Assembly (NCBI GenBank): GCA_021018815.1
Contig: JAITYX010000085.1
Location: 1,798,001-1,862,000, forward strand
Source of the DNA: Talinum fruticosum
Taxonomy: Eukaryota; Streptophyta; Magnoliopsida; Caryophyllales; Talinaceae
Length of the DNA: 64,000 nt
Direction of reading: 5' to 3'
In this document: positions 1-13,300 of the stretch, one piece after another
How positions within the stretch are numbered: the first letter of the stretch is position 1
Layout: each line of letters begins with the position of its first letter
Program-made: the position numbers and the translations under genes
The notes under the pieces: generated by a model
The model's database searches: none
What the model saw: only the letters and a program-made list of their open reading frames with translations
What the model was told of the DNA's origin: nothing

Positions 1-669
1 ACGCGTTTTTGGCTTCATTTATTTGTGTGGTGATGAGAGAATTAGATATTGGTTAATTAGAGAGAGAGGATTAGGATTAGTCAGTCCATGATGTCAGCAC
101 ATAGAGATAGGAGGTAGGATTAGGAATTACGACAAAAACATGATGTCAGCTTTTTTTTAAACGATTATTAGATTGTGATATATATATATATATATATATA
201 TCAAAGTATTATAGTAGTATATAGGACAAGTCTCTTGTATAGATTAGGGAATAGTTGTTACAAATATTTTAATTCTTAGGCTCTTTTTACATTCTTAGAA
301 GAGGAAATTGTTTTTGTACTTCATTCGAGTGTGCTATTTTGAGAGAGAGAGAGAGGAAGGAAGAGATTGGTCGCCTTCCTCAAGCCCTCCTCCATCGTGA
401 ATAAATTGTCATTTTCTATCCAATTTCCTCACTGTTTTGAGAGGAAAATTATATGACCTAAAAATAAGTCATTTTCCTCTAAACTTTTCTCTCTACTTTT
501 TTTATATTTTCTTTAAACCAAACACAAAAAAATATTACTTTTCTTAATTTTTTTCTTTCTATTTAATTTTCTAAAAATCAAATAAATCCTTAAAGTATGA
601 TGCATTATATTTTTAAGTTACACGTTAATAGATGGATAGATAATATGAAATAAAAGATGATAGAAGGCT
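1..669. other. AT-rich spacer with a TA microsatellite
   Basis: No gene is visible. A perfect TA dinucleotide run lies at about 178-202, and GA-rich patches occur near 60-70 and 340-355. Codon structure is absent on both strands. Confidence 0.6.
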
Positions 670-1229
670 AGTGAAAATCGAGTTATGCTCCAGTTGGGGC
701 TGTTTATAGGTCTAGGACGGGCAGGCCTGGATCGAAGACTGGATAGCAAAAAATAGGACCGCGAACAGGAACGAATAAGATTGATTTTGGTCTAAGACCG
801 GGCCGATGAAAACCCAGATCTGACCAAACCTAGACCAAAACTGTGGAGCATTTTATTTTTCTTTTCCTTTCTCAGGCCAAAAAAATTCAACCACCCGCTG
901 AAAATATTCAGCTAAGCAGAACCCATAATATTTTATGCTCCAGTTAGTGAATTTTCAGTTAGTGAAAATCAAGTTATGCTCCAGTTATGGCTGTTTATCG
1001 GTCCAGGACTGGACCTGCCTGGACCGAAACCGAATAGCAAAAATAGGACCGCAGAGAGGACCGAATAGCTGATTCGGTCTAGGATCGAGCCGATGAAAAC
1101 CCAGACCGGACCGAACTTAGACCGAAACTGTGGAGCATTTTATTTTTCTTTTCCTTTCTCTCTCACCAAAAATTCAACCATCCGATGAAAATATTCAGCT
1201 AAGCAGAACCCATAATTCTCCATTTCCCT
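670..1229. repeat. Diverged tandem duplication, period about 291 bp
   Basis: The sequence starting AGTGAAAATCGAGTTATGCT at 670 recurs from 961 (AGTGAAAATCAAGTTATGCT). The copies stay colinear through a GGTCC-rich part, the shared block CTGTGGAGCATTTTATTTTT and the shared block AATATTCAGCTAAGCAGAAC. They differ by scattered substitutions and small indels, so the duplication is not recent. Confidence 0.85.
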
Positions 1230-1970
1230 TTCACCACACACAAAAAAATAAAGAAACATAGCAACTGAGAGAGAGAGAGAGAGTACAAGCCAAAGATGCT
1301 GATGAGATAGGTGGTGTTGCCGGCTGAGAAGGTAAGAGGAGTCCTGTGATCGGTGGAGGAGGAGAAGGAGAGGCGGAGGCAGTGGACGAGATTGAGTTGG
1401 GCCAAGGCGACGAAGTATCCGGCGCTGCCTTTTTTGGCAAGTTATGGTCGGCGCCGACATCAAGAATCTGCTTAATCGGGTCGGAGAATCTATGGTGGAT
1501 TGGGAACCTGAATGTTTCAAACCCATAGCTAGGCTGGGCCGAGAAAGAAACTGAGGGAGGAAGCAAGAGATGTGTCTGGTGGCGAGAGATCGGGCTGCGC
1601 AGCGGCGAAGGTTCGGTGCCGGAGATAGAGGGTGCCACCGAGCGGCTACTTCGCCGGGGAGAGAGAGAGCAGAGGGCAACTGTGGGAGGGGAGACAATGG
1701 GAGTAGGATAAAGAAATCCAGAATCGAGTGTTGGGGGGGTTGGACGGCGCAGGGGAAGACGGAGGCATGCGCGGATAGAGTAAGATCAATGAGTAGAAAA
1801 TATTTGAACCCTAATTTTAAGGGTCTTCGGTCCGAACCGATGGACCGGACCAAACCATATGGCAAAACTTTCAGGTTCAGGGGTCGGACCAAACTCCTTC
1901 GGTCCGGTCCAATCCATGCCGATTTTTAATCTGGTCCGATTTTGGATTGAATAATGCATAACCCTCCCTT
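670..1970. mobile_element. Possible non-autonomous hAT-like element rich in GGTCC/GGACC motifs
   Basis: The stretch is dense in CGGTCC, GGACCG and CCGGTCC motifs in both orientations near its two ends (about 700-1120 and 1830-1940). This subterminal pattern is common in plant hAT elements. The middle is a CT/GC-rich core with long chance reading frames. I could not define matching terminal inverted repeats or an 8-bp TSD. GTTATGC near the left end and its complement GCATAAC at 1956 are only a weak inverted match. The class assignment is therefore tentative. Confidence 0.35.
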
Positions 1971-2540
1971 CAGCGCAAACATTTTATTACACTACAAGGT
2001 CTTTAAGGCTTTAACTCATTGTCTGGTTACATATAAAATGACATCAATATCCTTGTTACAATTTTTGTATGCTATATTCAAAATTTTACATACTTGTAGG
2101 TAATTTTGCATATCTCAGTTGAACTTATGCATACATCTTTTTTAAGGCATACTTTGTACAAAGTTTTGCATTTGTGACTTCAATTTAAGTCATTTAAATA
2201 CGTAATTTTTTTATTTATTAATCAATTCATGACAAAAGGAACACTAAGTTTTCATGTATCATTGTCATTTTTAATTGTTTATATTATATTCAATTGCTAT
2301 ATTTACTGTGCGCATTGCAATGTTTTTTATGACTTGTAATATGAAAATTCAATCATAAATTAAACAACTAAAAAGATTTCATAAAAAATAATTAAAAAAT
2401 ATTTTTTGACATGAATTTAGAGTTGGCCAAAAGCCTTACATGTATCACTATTTTTCTCAGAGGCTACAATCATTTTCTCCATTCCTCCTCTATTTATACA
2501 TTTTTCATATTCCTTGGATCTCACTAACAAAATTAGTACT
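1971..2540. other. AT-rich spacer and probable LINE 3' untranslated region
   Basis: No gene is seen. The part next to 2541 is probably the 3' trailer of the minus-strand LINE that follows. No clear poly-T (poly-A on the minus strand) marks its end. Confidence 0.4.
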
Positions 2541-3511
2541 CTATCGAATTTGCTCCTTGATGTCTTTGAATATCGATGTGTGATCTTTGCTTGAGTTGGT
2601 GAAGACCATCTGGTTCCTTGTTCTCCATATAGAATATATCATAGTTGCAGCCCCCTGCCCACATGAGATGTTTCAACCATATTGCTTCCTTCATATTATG
2701 CATTTTGTCCAACCACTGCCAGAGGTTCCCTCCACTTAGCTGGACCCCTATTCATTTAACCAGTTCCATCCTCAGGTAAGATGTTAGTTCACATTCAGAA
2801 AACAGATGTTTCATAGTTTCAAGTGCCTTCTTGCATATACCACAACTTATATCTATATGGGTGTGAACTTGGCTAACCTGTCTACCGGCAGTTTCTTATG
2901 CATTAGCATCCAGTAGGCAAATGTGTGCCTAGGTATATTTATCCTTGACCATACTATTCTGCCCCAGGTTACTTTTCCATGCAAATTTAGTCTCCAACTG
3001 TACCCATATTTCACAGCATGTGCACTTTGAATTCCATGCTTCCATGTCTACTTGTGTCCTATACTACTGCCCCATTTGAAATATTATTTGGTTATGCACA
3101 ACCTCCACCAATACCAGCACACACTATCTTGGCTGCACAGGCTTCATTCCAAAACTTTAGGTTCTTGATTCCCACTCCACCATATGCTTTTGGTTTGCAA
3201 GTTTATGTCCATGATACATATGGTGCTTTCTTGTAGTCCCCATCAGCTCCCCAAAGAAAATTCCTATACTTAGCAGTTACTTGAGTGATCACTTCTTGAG
3301 GCAAAATAAATACTAATGCTCAGAAACTATAAAGTCTTCCTCCAATACCAGTATGAGAGGTATTTTGATCTCCAAGCCCGTAATTTTACGGTGATCTGGT
3401 CCACTAACAATTTGCAATTTATTTTGCTCAATCTCCCTGTTGTAATAAGAACCCCCAAGTATTATGGTAAAAAGTGGGGCAATGAGCAAATGGTAAAGGA
3501 TCTAGTTGTAA
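2541..3511 (-). pseudogene. LINE reverse transcriptase, C-terminal fragment (end of ORF2)
   Basis: Reading the minus strand, broken frames show the usual end of a plant L1-type ORF2. First comes a post-palm segment resembling YLGVP and KLRAWRSKYLSY. Then FLWGADGDYKKAPYVSW and the hallmark KAYGGVGIKNLKFWNEA. Next is a zf-RVT region (GRIVWSRINIPRHTFAYWML, then CGICKKALETMKHLF), and finally a tail ending at a stop at 2541-2543. Several stops and frame changes make it dead. The segment upstream reads VKWVMACVTT and then jumps almost directly to YLGVP, so the catalytic palm with YxDD appears deleted. This is the 3' part of one LINE split by insertions at 3517-4618, 4876-7635 and 8720-15051. Confidence 0.85.
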
Positions 3512-3516
3512 CACAT

Positions 3517-4618
3517 TGATGTATAGTGAGGGCAATGAGCAAAAATAGAGAACAAGCACAAACAAGAGAAACCGGGCGAGAATGTGCCCCTTAGGTGCAG
3601 CCTTGGGAGAACGGGGTGATGGAGGGGTAAATGGATGAATTTGGAGATGAAATTTGAGGGGGAACTCTTGAACGAGTTAGGAAAGGCTGGTAAAAAGTGG
3701 GGGATGATTTGAGGCTGGGATCACCTTGAACCTTTGACATAAAGACTGTCGCGCTGGGCGGCTGTCCAAAATGAGGTCCTTTGTTTGTTTCTGAAGAGGG
3801 GGCCGGAGTTTAGCTCGGACTGAGCTGAAATCCGAGAGGGACAACTAGACACGTCCATGAACAGATGGTTAAAATTTGGGATGGAGGAGGTTCGTATTTT
3901 GGGAGATATGAAATTGTGAAAAGAGGTAACCGGATAGACTAAGGTTTTCAAGGATACGGATTTCACCACCTTGAAGATTCTTAGGGCACCAAGAACTTAG
4001 CTAGATACAGCGAGCACCACTAGCAAGATTAATGAACTCAAAAGATCACCACCAAGTTGCCAAACTTGGATAAAGCATTTCAGGATTTTAAGGGGAAGAG
4101 CAATACCGACTCAATGTTCATTCAATATTCAAAGATGGTTTTTACATGGCCGGATACAAGCTATTTGTAATGCTCAATTAACAATAACATAATCTAAGGC
4201 AAAAATAAGATCAAAGGCCTAGATTATGCTACCCCTTCTCCAAGTTAAAATGGGTGGCCGGATGTGAACAGTAAATCTCGGCCAAGCATTCTTCTCCCCC
4301 TTGTGCAAGCCATCTTCTTATTGGTCCAACAAGCAAGATTCCTTCCACTAAGTGTAGTGCTTGAAGATTCCTCTAGAATGCTTCCTTGTTGCTTCATTGG
4401 GGACGAGACCCTTCGGGTGAAATTATGGACCGACTTGCATAACTTCAACTTCCCATTTTATTTATGTACTTTAAGACATAAAATGGTAGCACCCCTCGGC
4501 TTAACATGCTCGGACTTCACCTTGCACCATAGTGACTAAGACGGAAGTTTTAGGTGACCATTCTTGATACTTGCCTATACTTGGTTCTCCTTGTAGTATA
4601 GCTAGTAGCTCTCCATCA
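3517..4618. mobile_element. Solo-LTR-like element inserted in the LINE
   Basis: The 1102-bp stretch begins TGATGTATAG and ends CTCTCCATCA (TG...CA). It is flanked by the 5-bp direct repeat CACAT at 3512-3516 and 4619-4623. Removing it and one CACAT restores the minus-strand LINE reading frame (KWVMACVTTRSF), which supports the boundaries independently. No retrotransposon coding domain or internal LTR pair is visible, so a solo LTR is the simplest reading; a short non-autonomous LTR element is the alternative. Confidence 0.75.
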
Positions 4619-4623
4619 CACAT

Positions 4624-4875
4624 GCCATTACCCATTTGACAAATTACGTTGGGAACTTAAAACCCCTCAATACTTTCCCAGTGAAATCCCAATGTACTTG
4701 AGCCATAAGCTTTTTATGTCTATTTGGAACAAACACATGGGTGACATGTTCTTTCTTTGACATCCCCTTGCAACCTCTTGGCACAACAACAGATTAGATA
4801 GAAGTTCTTTGTCTTTAACAAAAGCCCCTTGACTGTGATGCACTATGCTTGGTAGGACATATTCGAGTCTCTTAC
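4624..4875 (-). pseudogene. LINE reverse transcriptase, N-terminal RT fragment
   Basis: The minus strand encodes the conserved start of the RT domain: RLEYVLPSI, then QGAFVKD (canonical QGAFVKGR), then a segment matching L..QE..RG..RK..SP.C...IDI, leading into VKWVMACVTT. It joins in frame to the fragment at 7641 once the 4876-7635 insertion and one CTTAC are removed (reading ISKRLCKRLEYVLPS). Stops and frameshifts are present. It belongs to the same LINE copy as 2541-3511. Confidence 0.85.
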
Positions 4876-7635
4876 TGTAACGCCCCTAACCCGTAATCAC
4901 CGGTTTTAGTCTAAACAAACCGCTAGCCGATGATTAGCACAGCAGAAAAGGAGGTCGGAGACATTACCACCGCCCTTACCGGAGGAAAGGGCAATACTCT
5001 AAATATTTCTATGTGTATTTTACTCATGGTTATACCTTACTAGGCAGCTACAACTCATGCAAAAGGTACATGTTAAACTTGTTAAATGAATCAACGTTAC
5101 TTGACCACTAATACCCCAACTTGCCCACTGCGAGCCTCTAAGTTTCGAACATAACTCTTCTCTTGCTTTATACCTCAACATCTTTATCTAAAACAAAACA
5201 AGAAAATATTTTCGAAATGTGAGCCGAAGCTCAATACGTCCATTATCATACTTAGTAAAATAAAGGTTATAAAATAGTTGAGTTGAGCGTGCACATTTCA
5301 ATTCATTTTATAAATGAGGGAGAGTGAATAATGTAAAACTGTTGCTAATTAATTATCCGTGTGGTTACCCTTGCGATCATCGGGTTTCCCTAAATGCGTA
5401 CACACCCGGACCGATCGGGAAGTCCAATTGGTGCAGCGTAGTTACGGTGTGCCGACTTTGAACATTGGTGAAATATTGATGTGCGGGCCCACTTTTATAT
5501 GGCAAATACTATTTGCAAATGATTCTTTGTTGTTATTGTTGTCGTCGGCCATATCCGGCCTTGATTTGTAAATAAAATATTGAAGGGCACGATCAATGAA
5601 CGTACTCGATGAACTGAAATTGGTTGATGATTTGAACTTGATTCCTTTCCTTATGATGTTTGAGCAGGACCCTTGAATGTATGTCGATCGATGGCCTTAA
5701 ATAAGAGTTAATAGAATGAGAATTTGTTTTTAGGACTTATATTTCTTGATTGATAATAACATATCCTATACCTTTATTATGATTTATCTTTACATGATTT
5801 ATGCCTTATATTTTTACTTTATCATTTCTTATTTATGTGTTAAGTTATCTCTATTAATGCACATAGTTGATTTACTATGAGTTATTATTATAGAATCTAA
5901 AACATGCAGTTATAATATTATTAGCTTATTTACTAACAATTTTACAATTTATTGTTGATTATTTTATTATGCATTTATTTATTATTTTGTTTATAGCTTA
6001 ATTATTTAATTCATTTACTTAAACATGTATTTAGTAAATTAGTCATCTAAGTTATAGCTATGTCAATATTTAAGCATGCACATAATGAACTAATTATCTT
6101 TACTACACCATTTTTATCTTTGCTAAAAATTATTTAACCATAACTTTTAATAAGATTATTTAAACTAAAATATGCATGTATGATTAAATTTTCTTTCTTT
6201 ACTAATATGATTATATTTTCTGTTAATCTTGCATCTTATCTCAATTATTTAGTTTTAAATGGTAAAACTTAAATTATCATAATTCTAGGGTTTAGGATTT
6301 ACCTTAGAAGAATAATGAAGGGAGGCCAAGGTGGTGGTGGTTGCTGGTGGCGGCAGTTGGCGGCAGGAGCGGCGTTCAGGCGGCAGAGGTGGTGTTCAGG
6401 CGGCAGAGGTGCTGCTGGTGGCAGTGATGGTGGCTGGTGGTGGCTTAGGTTTAAGGAAGGTGGGTTTTTAGGGCATAAAAGGAGAGAGAGAAAATGTGTG
6501 CTTGGTGGCTGTTGTGGTGGTCCGGTGGGTGGCGTTAGGGGAAGTGATGGGTGGTCTGCAATTCTGGCCGGTGACGGGAGGCAGGCGGCGCCCGTGGTGG
6601 TTGTGGTGGTGGCTGGAAGTGAGGGTGAGGATACAAAAATAAGGTGAAAAGTTGGTGATTAGGATGGTTTTGGCTTGGATTTTCCGGTGATGTGGTGGTC
6701 GGTGGGCTGGCCTGAAAGTGTCTATGGACTCAGGGCAAGGTGTTCAAGGGTTATGATTGGATTTGGCCGGCTATAGGGGCCGGTGGGCGGCTGTGGAGGT
6801 GGCCGAAGTGGTGGTGCTGGGCAGGTGAGGGAGGAGAGAGAAAATGGGGTAAAATCAGATTTTTGGGTTGGATTTTTCTGATTTAATCAAGCCTATTTAT
6901 ACTAATTGTGGTGCTTATCTATATGGGTTAGCTGGCTATTTATATTAATCCTTGCTTGACACTTAGCTTATGATTCATGTTTTGTTGGGGTGATTTGGCT
7001 AGCTTAGAATTAGGGTTAGTGTAATTTGATGCCAATTTCCTATTAGACCTACAAATTCATTGTCTATCCAAATTAATATTTGATGATTATCTTGATTATT
7101 ATGCTTATCACCAGCATTGTCATTGTACTTATCCATTTTTATTTTTATTTTTATAGTTATAATTTTTATAATTTTTTCTATTGTATTATTATTACTTTTG
7201 TTAATATTATAGTTTTATTGTTATTATTCTAATGTGCTTTAAAGTATGTGATTGCCAATCATTTAGGTTAGGTTAATTTTATTAGCAAATTACTTCTTAA
7301 GATTGATATTTGGACGTTTGATTAGTTGTTCATAAATTGTGCTAATTGTTTATGTAGCTATGTATGTATATATATGTATAAAGTTTGAACTTCATTAGAA
7401 AATATTTATGATCTAAGTTAGGGATTTAAGTATGGCTTATGTGAATATAAGTATTAGATAATATGTTGAAATTTTATGAGAAATGTCGGCCATCGGTTGT
7501 CGTTGTTCATATCTCGGGTCCTACAATAAAAATTTTGATACGTATATATATGATATGAAAACGAATTGAAATGCACGAGGCTCGTTATAATTGAACGTAT
7601 TAGATATAATACGTTTTAAAGTTTGGGTTGTTACA
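4876..7635. mobile_element. Long solo-LTR-like element, 2.76 kb, inserted in the LINE RT domain
   Basis: It starts TGTAACGCCCCTAACC and ends GGGTTGTTACA, with a perfect 5-bp TSD CTTAC at 4871-4875 and 7636-7640. The flanking LINE frame is restored exactly by excision. There is no protease, RT or integrase and no internal direct LTR pair, so this is best read as a solo LTR of a long-LTR Ty3/Gypsy family (inference). A GC-rich, G-skewed island at about 6310-6850 sits in an otherwise AT-rich element. The open frame there (6315-6647) is Gly/Trp/Arg-rich low complexity and is not called a gene. It resembles the elements at 34906 and 36166 in ends and composition. Confidence 0.8.
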
Positions 7636-7640
7636 CTTAC

Positions 7641-8716
7641 ATAGTCGCTTTGATATACATTTATATATTACATTGCAGCATGAAATTGTCTTGAAGTCAC
7701 CTGCATTTCAGGGGCATGTTACATTGGGTAGTATAACTAGTTTTGTTGCTCTATACTCAATCATTGCCCATATTGTAATACATTAGTATCAATTCTCCCG
7801 CTCAATATTTGTTGTTTATCCAACAGCTTTTGGTAATAATTTACCATAAACTATGTAACGTCCTCAAATCCCTTCACTCTTTTCCTTTCATGGTCAAGGA
7901 TAGAGTATATGCAGTTAGTCATCTTTCTTCTTTTGACTATGGCAAAGAAAAGTTTGTTGCATTGATCACCAAATTGAGACAGTCCATTTTAGTTTTCTCG
8001 CTTCTTAAGTGTCCAATACTAATATACTATTTCCTCACCCTCTCCTCCTCTTTGTGTATCTCTATATTCAAAGGGCTTCTTTGTTGATCCTGTTGTATCT
8101 TTTCCAAATGTTATCCGGCAATATCCACTTGGTGATACAATATGCCAATTTGTCTCTATTCGGTTGTTTCAATGGCTTTTTCAATTGTGTAAGTACAGCT
8201 TTGAGTTCAGCCATTTTGGACTTTCTTTTGTGTTTACAATGCTTCTTTGCACAATGCTTCTAAACTGTGGGTCCTAACTCCATATTCCACAATATCTAAA
8301 AGGAGTAGTTGATCTAGGGCATTCAAGAAATGAGAGTATTATTGGAATATGATCCGAGAGCCCCGCACCAAATATTATGCTTGTACAAAATTAAAACTGG
8401 AAAATATTGTATGTTTATCAAAGCCCAATCAATTTTAGACCAAATATGCTCATCAGTCCAAGTATATCCGGCCCTAAAATTGTCATGATATTCAAATCAC
8501 AGGACTCCACACGAGTTACTAAAATCTGCAATATCATTCTCATTTACCTCAGCTCCTCCAATACTGTCATCTACATGCAAGACAAAGTTAAATGCCCACA
8601 CACACACACACACCAAGCCTCTGCATTTGGTTTGCTATCTCTTTGATCTTTGCCCTTAGTGTCATTCTTTGTTGTGCTTTATTGAACCATAGACCACTGT
8701 CCAATAAAATTCCTTC
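7641..8716 (-). pseudogene. LINE endonuclease C-terminus, linker and start of RT
   Basis: On the minus strand the order is as in L1-type ORF2. Near 8700-8600 is the endonuclease segment (EFYWTVVYG, canonical FVYG, then a tryptophan-containing linker). Around 8570-8400 is IGGAEVNENDIADF followed by YTWTDEHIWSKIDWALIN. A linker follows with VKRRK...NCIYSI and KGFEDV (about 7900-7830). The RT start is ISCCNVIYKCISKRL at the left end. Frameshifts and stops are frequent, and a CA microsatellite (8597-8613) interrupts the endonuclease. The 5' part continues beyond the CACTA insertion at 15055. Confidence 0.85.
8597..8613. repeat. CA microsatellite inside the LINE
   Basis: A short perfect CA/GT run that expanded within decayed endonuclease coding sequence. 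Confidence 0.9.
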
Positions 8717-8739
8717 TTATACTACTACAGGAACCACTT

Positions 8740-9050
8740 TTAACTATGGTTAAAAACGACACTTAACGATGGTTAACGAGCGTCGTGTATGTGGTCGTCG
8801 ATGTATGTAGCATTTTTAACTACGGTTCAACAACCGTAGTAAAAGATCACCTATGACGATGGTTTTCATGTAAAAACCATCGTCATAGGTATCTATTTGA
8901 CGACGGTCTTCCGGAGCGGAACCGTCGTCATATATTTACATATGATAACGGTTCTATTTGACGAATCGTCGTCATAGGTCATGCCCGTAAATGCAAAATT
9001 GTTTCAAACTTATGACAACGGTTCTAATGTAAGAACCGTCGTAATAGGTC
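8740..9050. repeat. CACTA-1 left subterminal repeats
   Basis: At least eight direct and inverted copies of a core like GACGACGGTT / AACCGTCGTCATA are arranged as short hairpins. In En/Spm elements such repeats bind the TnpA-type protein; that role here is inferred from the family. Confidence 0.8.
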
Positions 9051-9719
9051 TGTATTTTTTTAATAGTTTTTTTGTTTTTTCCTTCCCCTATACAAAATAC
9101 ATCACAACTTACACAAGCAACAAAGCAACGACCTCAATTTTCCAACATAAATACAAGAATTTCCAACTTACTACAACCACAACAAAGTACCATCTAAACG
9201 GGTTCGCAACACGGTTCCATATTTCACATTTAAGTTCAAGCAAATAATATATTACAATTGATGTGAAATAATAATACAAAGCGTACTCTTCTTTAAGTAT
9301 TTAATGTGAAAAAGTTCATCTCTCTTCTTGAAACTTTGTGGTATAACTGATTTTAATGTTTTTGCCCCAAGGAAAATCTCTATTTTCCTAATAAAGTGAT
9401 GCTTTTGTAATAGATTTAGTTATGTGATTGTCTTTATGATGATATTGCTTATTTGGAGTTGTTGTAGAGGTATCATGGACAACATAATACATCATATTTG
9501 CGAGTCCATGCTACATCCGCACAAACTCCAAACAAGCAATATAGTCATAAAAACATAATACATCATCTCTCTTCTTAAAAAGGAATACACAAATAGGACA
9601 TCTCACCAGGCAATCTCTACATACTTTGTCATTGTCCCAAAGTGATGCTCCTCATGCACTCGCTCGCTTGGAGTTTGTGTAAGAGGGTAAACTGGACAAT
9701 AATCAACTTAATAATTGTA

Positions 9720-10090
9720 GAAAACATTAAGCGGGAGCAGAGATTAGCAACCAAAATTGAGCAAGGTGTTAAGCAACAATTATCCACAAGAAATATGCAC
9801 AAAAACGTTACCTAAAAGGCTTAGTCCTTTTGATCGCTTCATCGAAGGAGGATCTTCTACCCTTCCATTTGAGAGCTTAGTCCTTATTTTTCTTCTTGGA
9901 GTTCGTGCAGGGGTAGAGGTTTTACAACATATAAAAAATGTGGAAAACATTAAGCGGGAGTTGAGATTAGCAACCAAAACCGAGAAAAGTATTAAACAAT
10001 AATTATTCACAAGAAACATTACTTGAATGATGGCCCTCGTCGAATGATGATCTTCTACCCTTCCAATTGGATAGCTTAGTCCCGATTTGA
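9720..10090. repeat. Internal tandem duplication in CACTA-1, period about 225 bp
   Basis: GAAAACATTAAGCGGGAG followed by TTAGCAACCAAAA occurs near 9720 and again near 9945. The downstream blocks GATCTTCTACCCTTCCA and TAGCTTAGTCC are also repeated. It lies 3' of the transposase and is non-coding as far as I can see. Confidence 0.8.
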
Positions 10091-10337
10091 TCCTTATTGA
10101 ACAAAATCATTTGTTTACATGAATACTACAAGTCAAAAATAATGAAAAGCAAGCTATAGTTTCTAAAACAAGCAACAAATTGGATATCATCCAGAATAAA
10201 ATTAATGTTCTTACTGAGTTAATATAATTATATGGTTTATGCCTTTTTTCCCCCTCCTTTAGACTTATCTTCAATATATATGGCCTCTTGATGGTCAACC
10301 CTTAAATACAATTCTTCAAAATTAGGATCTTCATTTT

Positions 10338-13300
10338 TTACGGGCATTCCCAAGGAGAATGGTGGGGTCTCCTCAACAAACTCACACACATGTTCACCAT
10401 CCCCACCAGCAACGTGCCGCTTCCCTTAAAGAACAATAGACCACTTATCATTGGTCGGGTTCTCAATGTAGAACACTTGTCTTGCTTGGGATGCCATAAC
10501 GAATTGATCCCCTTTAGGCCCTTCCCTTGTCGGATCGACCATCGTGAATCCCATCTCATCAACTCGGATATAGTTGTTATTGTCAGCCCATTTGCACCGG
10601 AAAACGGGCTCACGTAAGTCAACATAGTCTAGCTTCCACATCTCCTCAATGACACCGTAATATAACATTTTAGCTACAACGGGATTTTTGTCCTAAGAGC
10701 TGGACACATGAAGTGCATGAGCCTCCAATGTGACCCCCACTATTTGCGAGGTGCTCCTATTGTTTTGGCTCTTTGTGTAGAAAGAGTATCCATTGATGTC
10801 ATACCCATGATCGAGATATGACTTCCAACTGCGGCCTTCTAGCCAAGCTAACTAATGTTTGCGAGATATGTTCTCGTGATTCTTTCAATTGTCTAGTGAT
10901 CACTTTATCTCCGAACCAGTTGACAAATGTGCGATTATGATGGGTCAATATCCATGTCTCATTTTTTCCTCGGTATTGTCTCCTTATGAGGGATTTGTGC
11001 TCATCAATGAAAGATCGCACTTCATCGTTGTTTTGTAGAATATAAAGATGTGCTTGAATCCTCATATCCCGACTAATTGTTAGAACCGTCGACCCCAATT
11101 TCCCCGCCCATCGATCTTTCCCATAAATCGATGTTTAGGAATACCAACTTCTTCCATTTAGGGTAGTATTCACAGTAGAACTCGACACACTCCTCAGTCG
11201 TGTATGCCTCAACAATGCACGCTTCCGGTAGGTACCAATTTCTAACATACCCTTTCGGAATTTTCATGAAACATTCAAATGGTACATCAATTGGTAAAAA
11301 ATCGGGCCACGTGAATCGTAGTTCTCTCACCAAATGGACAACAAGGTGCACCATGATATCAAAAAAGAAGGTGGGAAGTACATCTCAAGTTGGCACAATG
11401 TAACCATCACGCCGCATCGAAGATCATCCAATTTCTCCAAATCAACGACTTTGCTGCATATGGCATTGAAGAAGAAGAAAAGTCTTGTGATCGCTCGTCG
11501 ACATGTTTCGACATCACGGCTCGGATAGCAACCAGCAGTATTTGTTGCATCAAAGCATGACAATCGTGAAGTTTAAGACCGATTAGTCTATAATCGGACA
11601 TCGAAACGAGTCTACCGATGTTTGAAGAATATCCTCGTGGCACTTTGAGTTTCTTCAAGGTGTCACACAAACATTGTTTTTCCTTTCTACTCAATGTGTA
11701 AGACGCCGAGGCAAATATGTTCTCTTCCCCTTTGGTTGTGGTGCTAATTCCTCCCGTATTCCCATTTCACACATATCGAGTCGTGCTTTATCTCCGTCCT
11801 TGGTCTTCCCCTCTATGTTCAAAGGAATGCCAATGAGACTTGCACATATGTTTTACTCTATATGCATTACATCAAGACTATGTGTCACATACAACTCTTT
11901 TCTAATATGGAAGGTCAAAAAATATTGACCTCTTTTCCACACATCATTTTCGGATTGACGTCGGTATGGCTTGTCGAACTCCACATCAAGATCCTTCATT
12001 TGCTCACATATTTGATGTTTTATTAATGGAATTGGAGCGGAATCCATCTCGGTTTTACCATTAAAAGCCTTCTTTTTCTTACAATATTGATGGGAAAAGG
12101 GAAGAAACTTTCGGTGTCCGAGATAGGCCGTCATTTTTCCGTGCTTAAGTTGATAGGAGTAAGTATCCTTTGCACAAATGGGGCATGCCTTGTGTCTTTT
12201 GATGGTATATCCGGACAAGTTTCCGTACACGGGAAGTCATTGATTGTGGTGAAGATCATAGCTCACAATGTAAATTGCTCTTGACGGTATGCATTGTAAA
12301 CCGATATATATTCATCCCACAAAAGCTTGAAATCGTCAACAAAAGGCGCCAAGTAAACATTTATATCATTTCGCGACTATTTAGGCCCGTAAATGAGCAT
12401 TGACAACATAATGTACTCGGCGCTTCATACACAACGACGACGGTAGGTTGTAGATAACCAAAAGAACGGGCCAACATGTGCTTACTACTTAGGTCACTTG
12501 TGGGGTTTATTCCATCCGTACAAAGACCAAGACGTAGATTCTGTGTTTCCCTACTAAATTCCGAGGAACAAGTGAATCGATCTTCTTCCATTAAGTAGAA
12601 TCGTCACGATGATGTAGCTTGTCATCACAAACTCTTCCATCAGCATGCCACGACAAGTTTTTGCATCGGTTGCACTTGAAAAAAGGTGCTTAAACCTCGC
12701 TATTATTGGTAAGTACCACAACACCTTTGTGGGAGGTCCCTCAACACTCTCTCCATCAATGTTTTTCATTTTGTATCAAGGTACACAACACTTAGGATAT
12801 TCGTGTGTATGTGCATGTTCTTTTTGGTACGAGTATGCATTTGTTAGGGCAGGCATATATCTTCTTATACCCAGTGCTCATAAGACACAACATCCTTTTC
12901 GCCTCATATGTAAGACTGGGAAGGACATTGCCTTACGGGAGTATATCTTTGACCACACCCATCAAATCCAGTGAAACTTTTGCCACTCCAGCCATTAACG
13001 ACTTTCAAGTTCATCAACTTCAACACAGGTGATAAACGGGTATACTTATCACATCACGAGACTTCTCTAAATCGGCTAACAATTGCTCCAATACGTGTGG
13101 TTGATCGACTAAATCACGTTCTCCTCAACGAACTAGATCTTCGGGTCGATCTTCTAATTCCATACTACTCGCGAGCTTCATTTTCATCATACCCTTCATC
13201 TTCCTCTCGTACGAGTATATTCATATACTTCTCTTCCCCATGCCATACCCACACCTTATAAGTTGTGTCAAACCCATGCCGATATAAGTAACCTTTTACA

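Noticed and set aside
1140..1892. 250-codon minus-strand frame, the longest uninterrupted frame in the window
   Set aside because: It crosses the GGTCC-rich hAT-like region and CT tracts, has Ser/Leu/Pro bias and no domain; overlapping frames on both strands are also open.
6315..6647. Gly/Trp-rich 110-codon frame resembling a glycine-rich protein
   Set aside because: Confined to the G-skewed island of a solo-LTR-like element; no signal peptide or regular GGX repeat.
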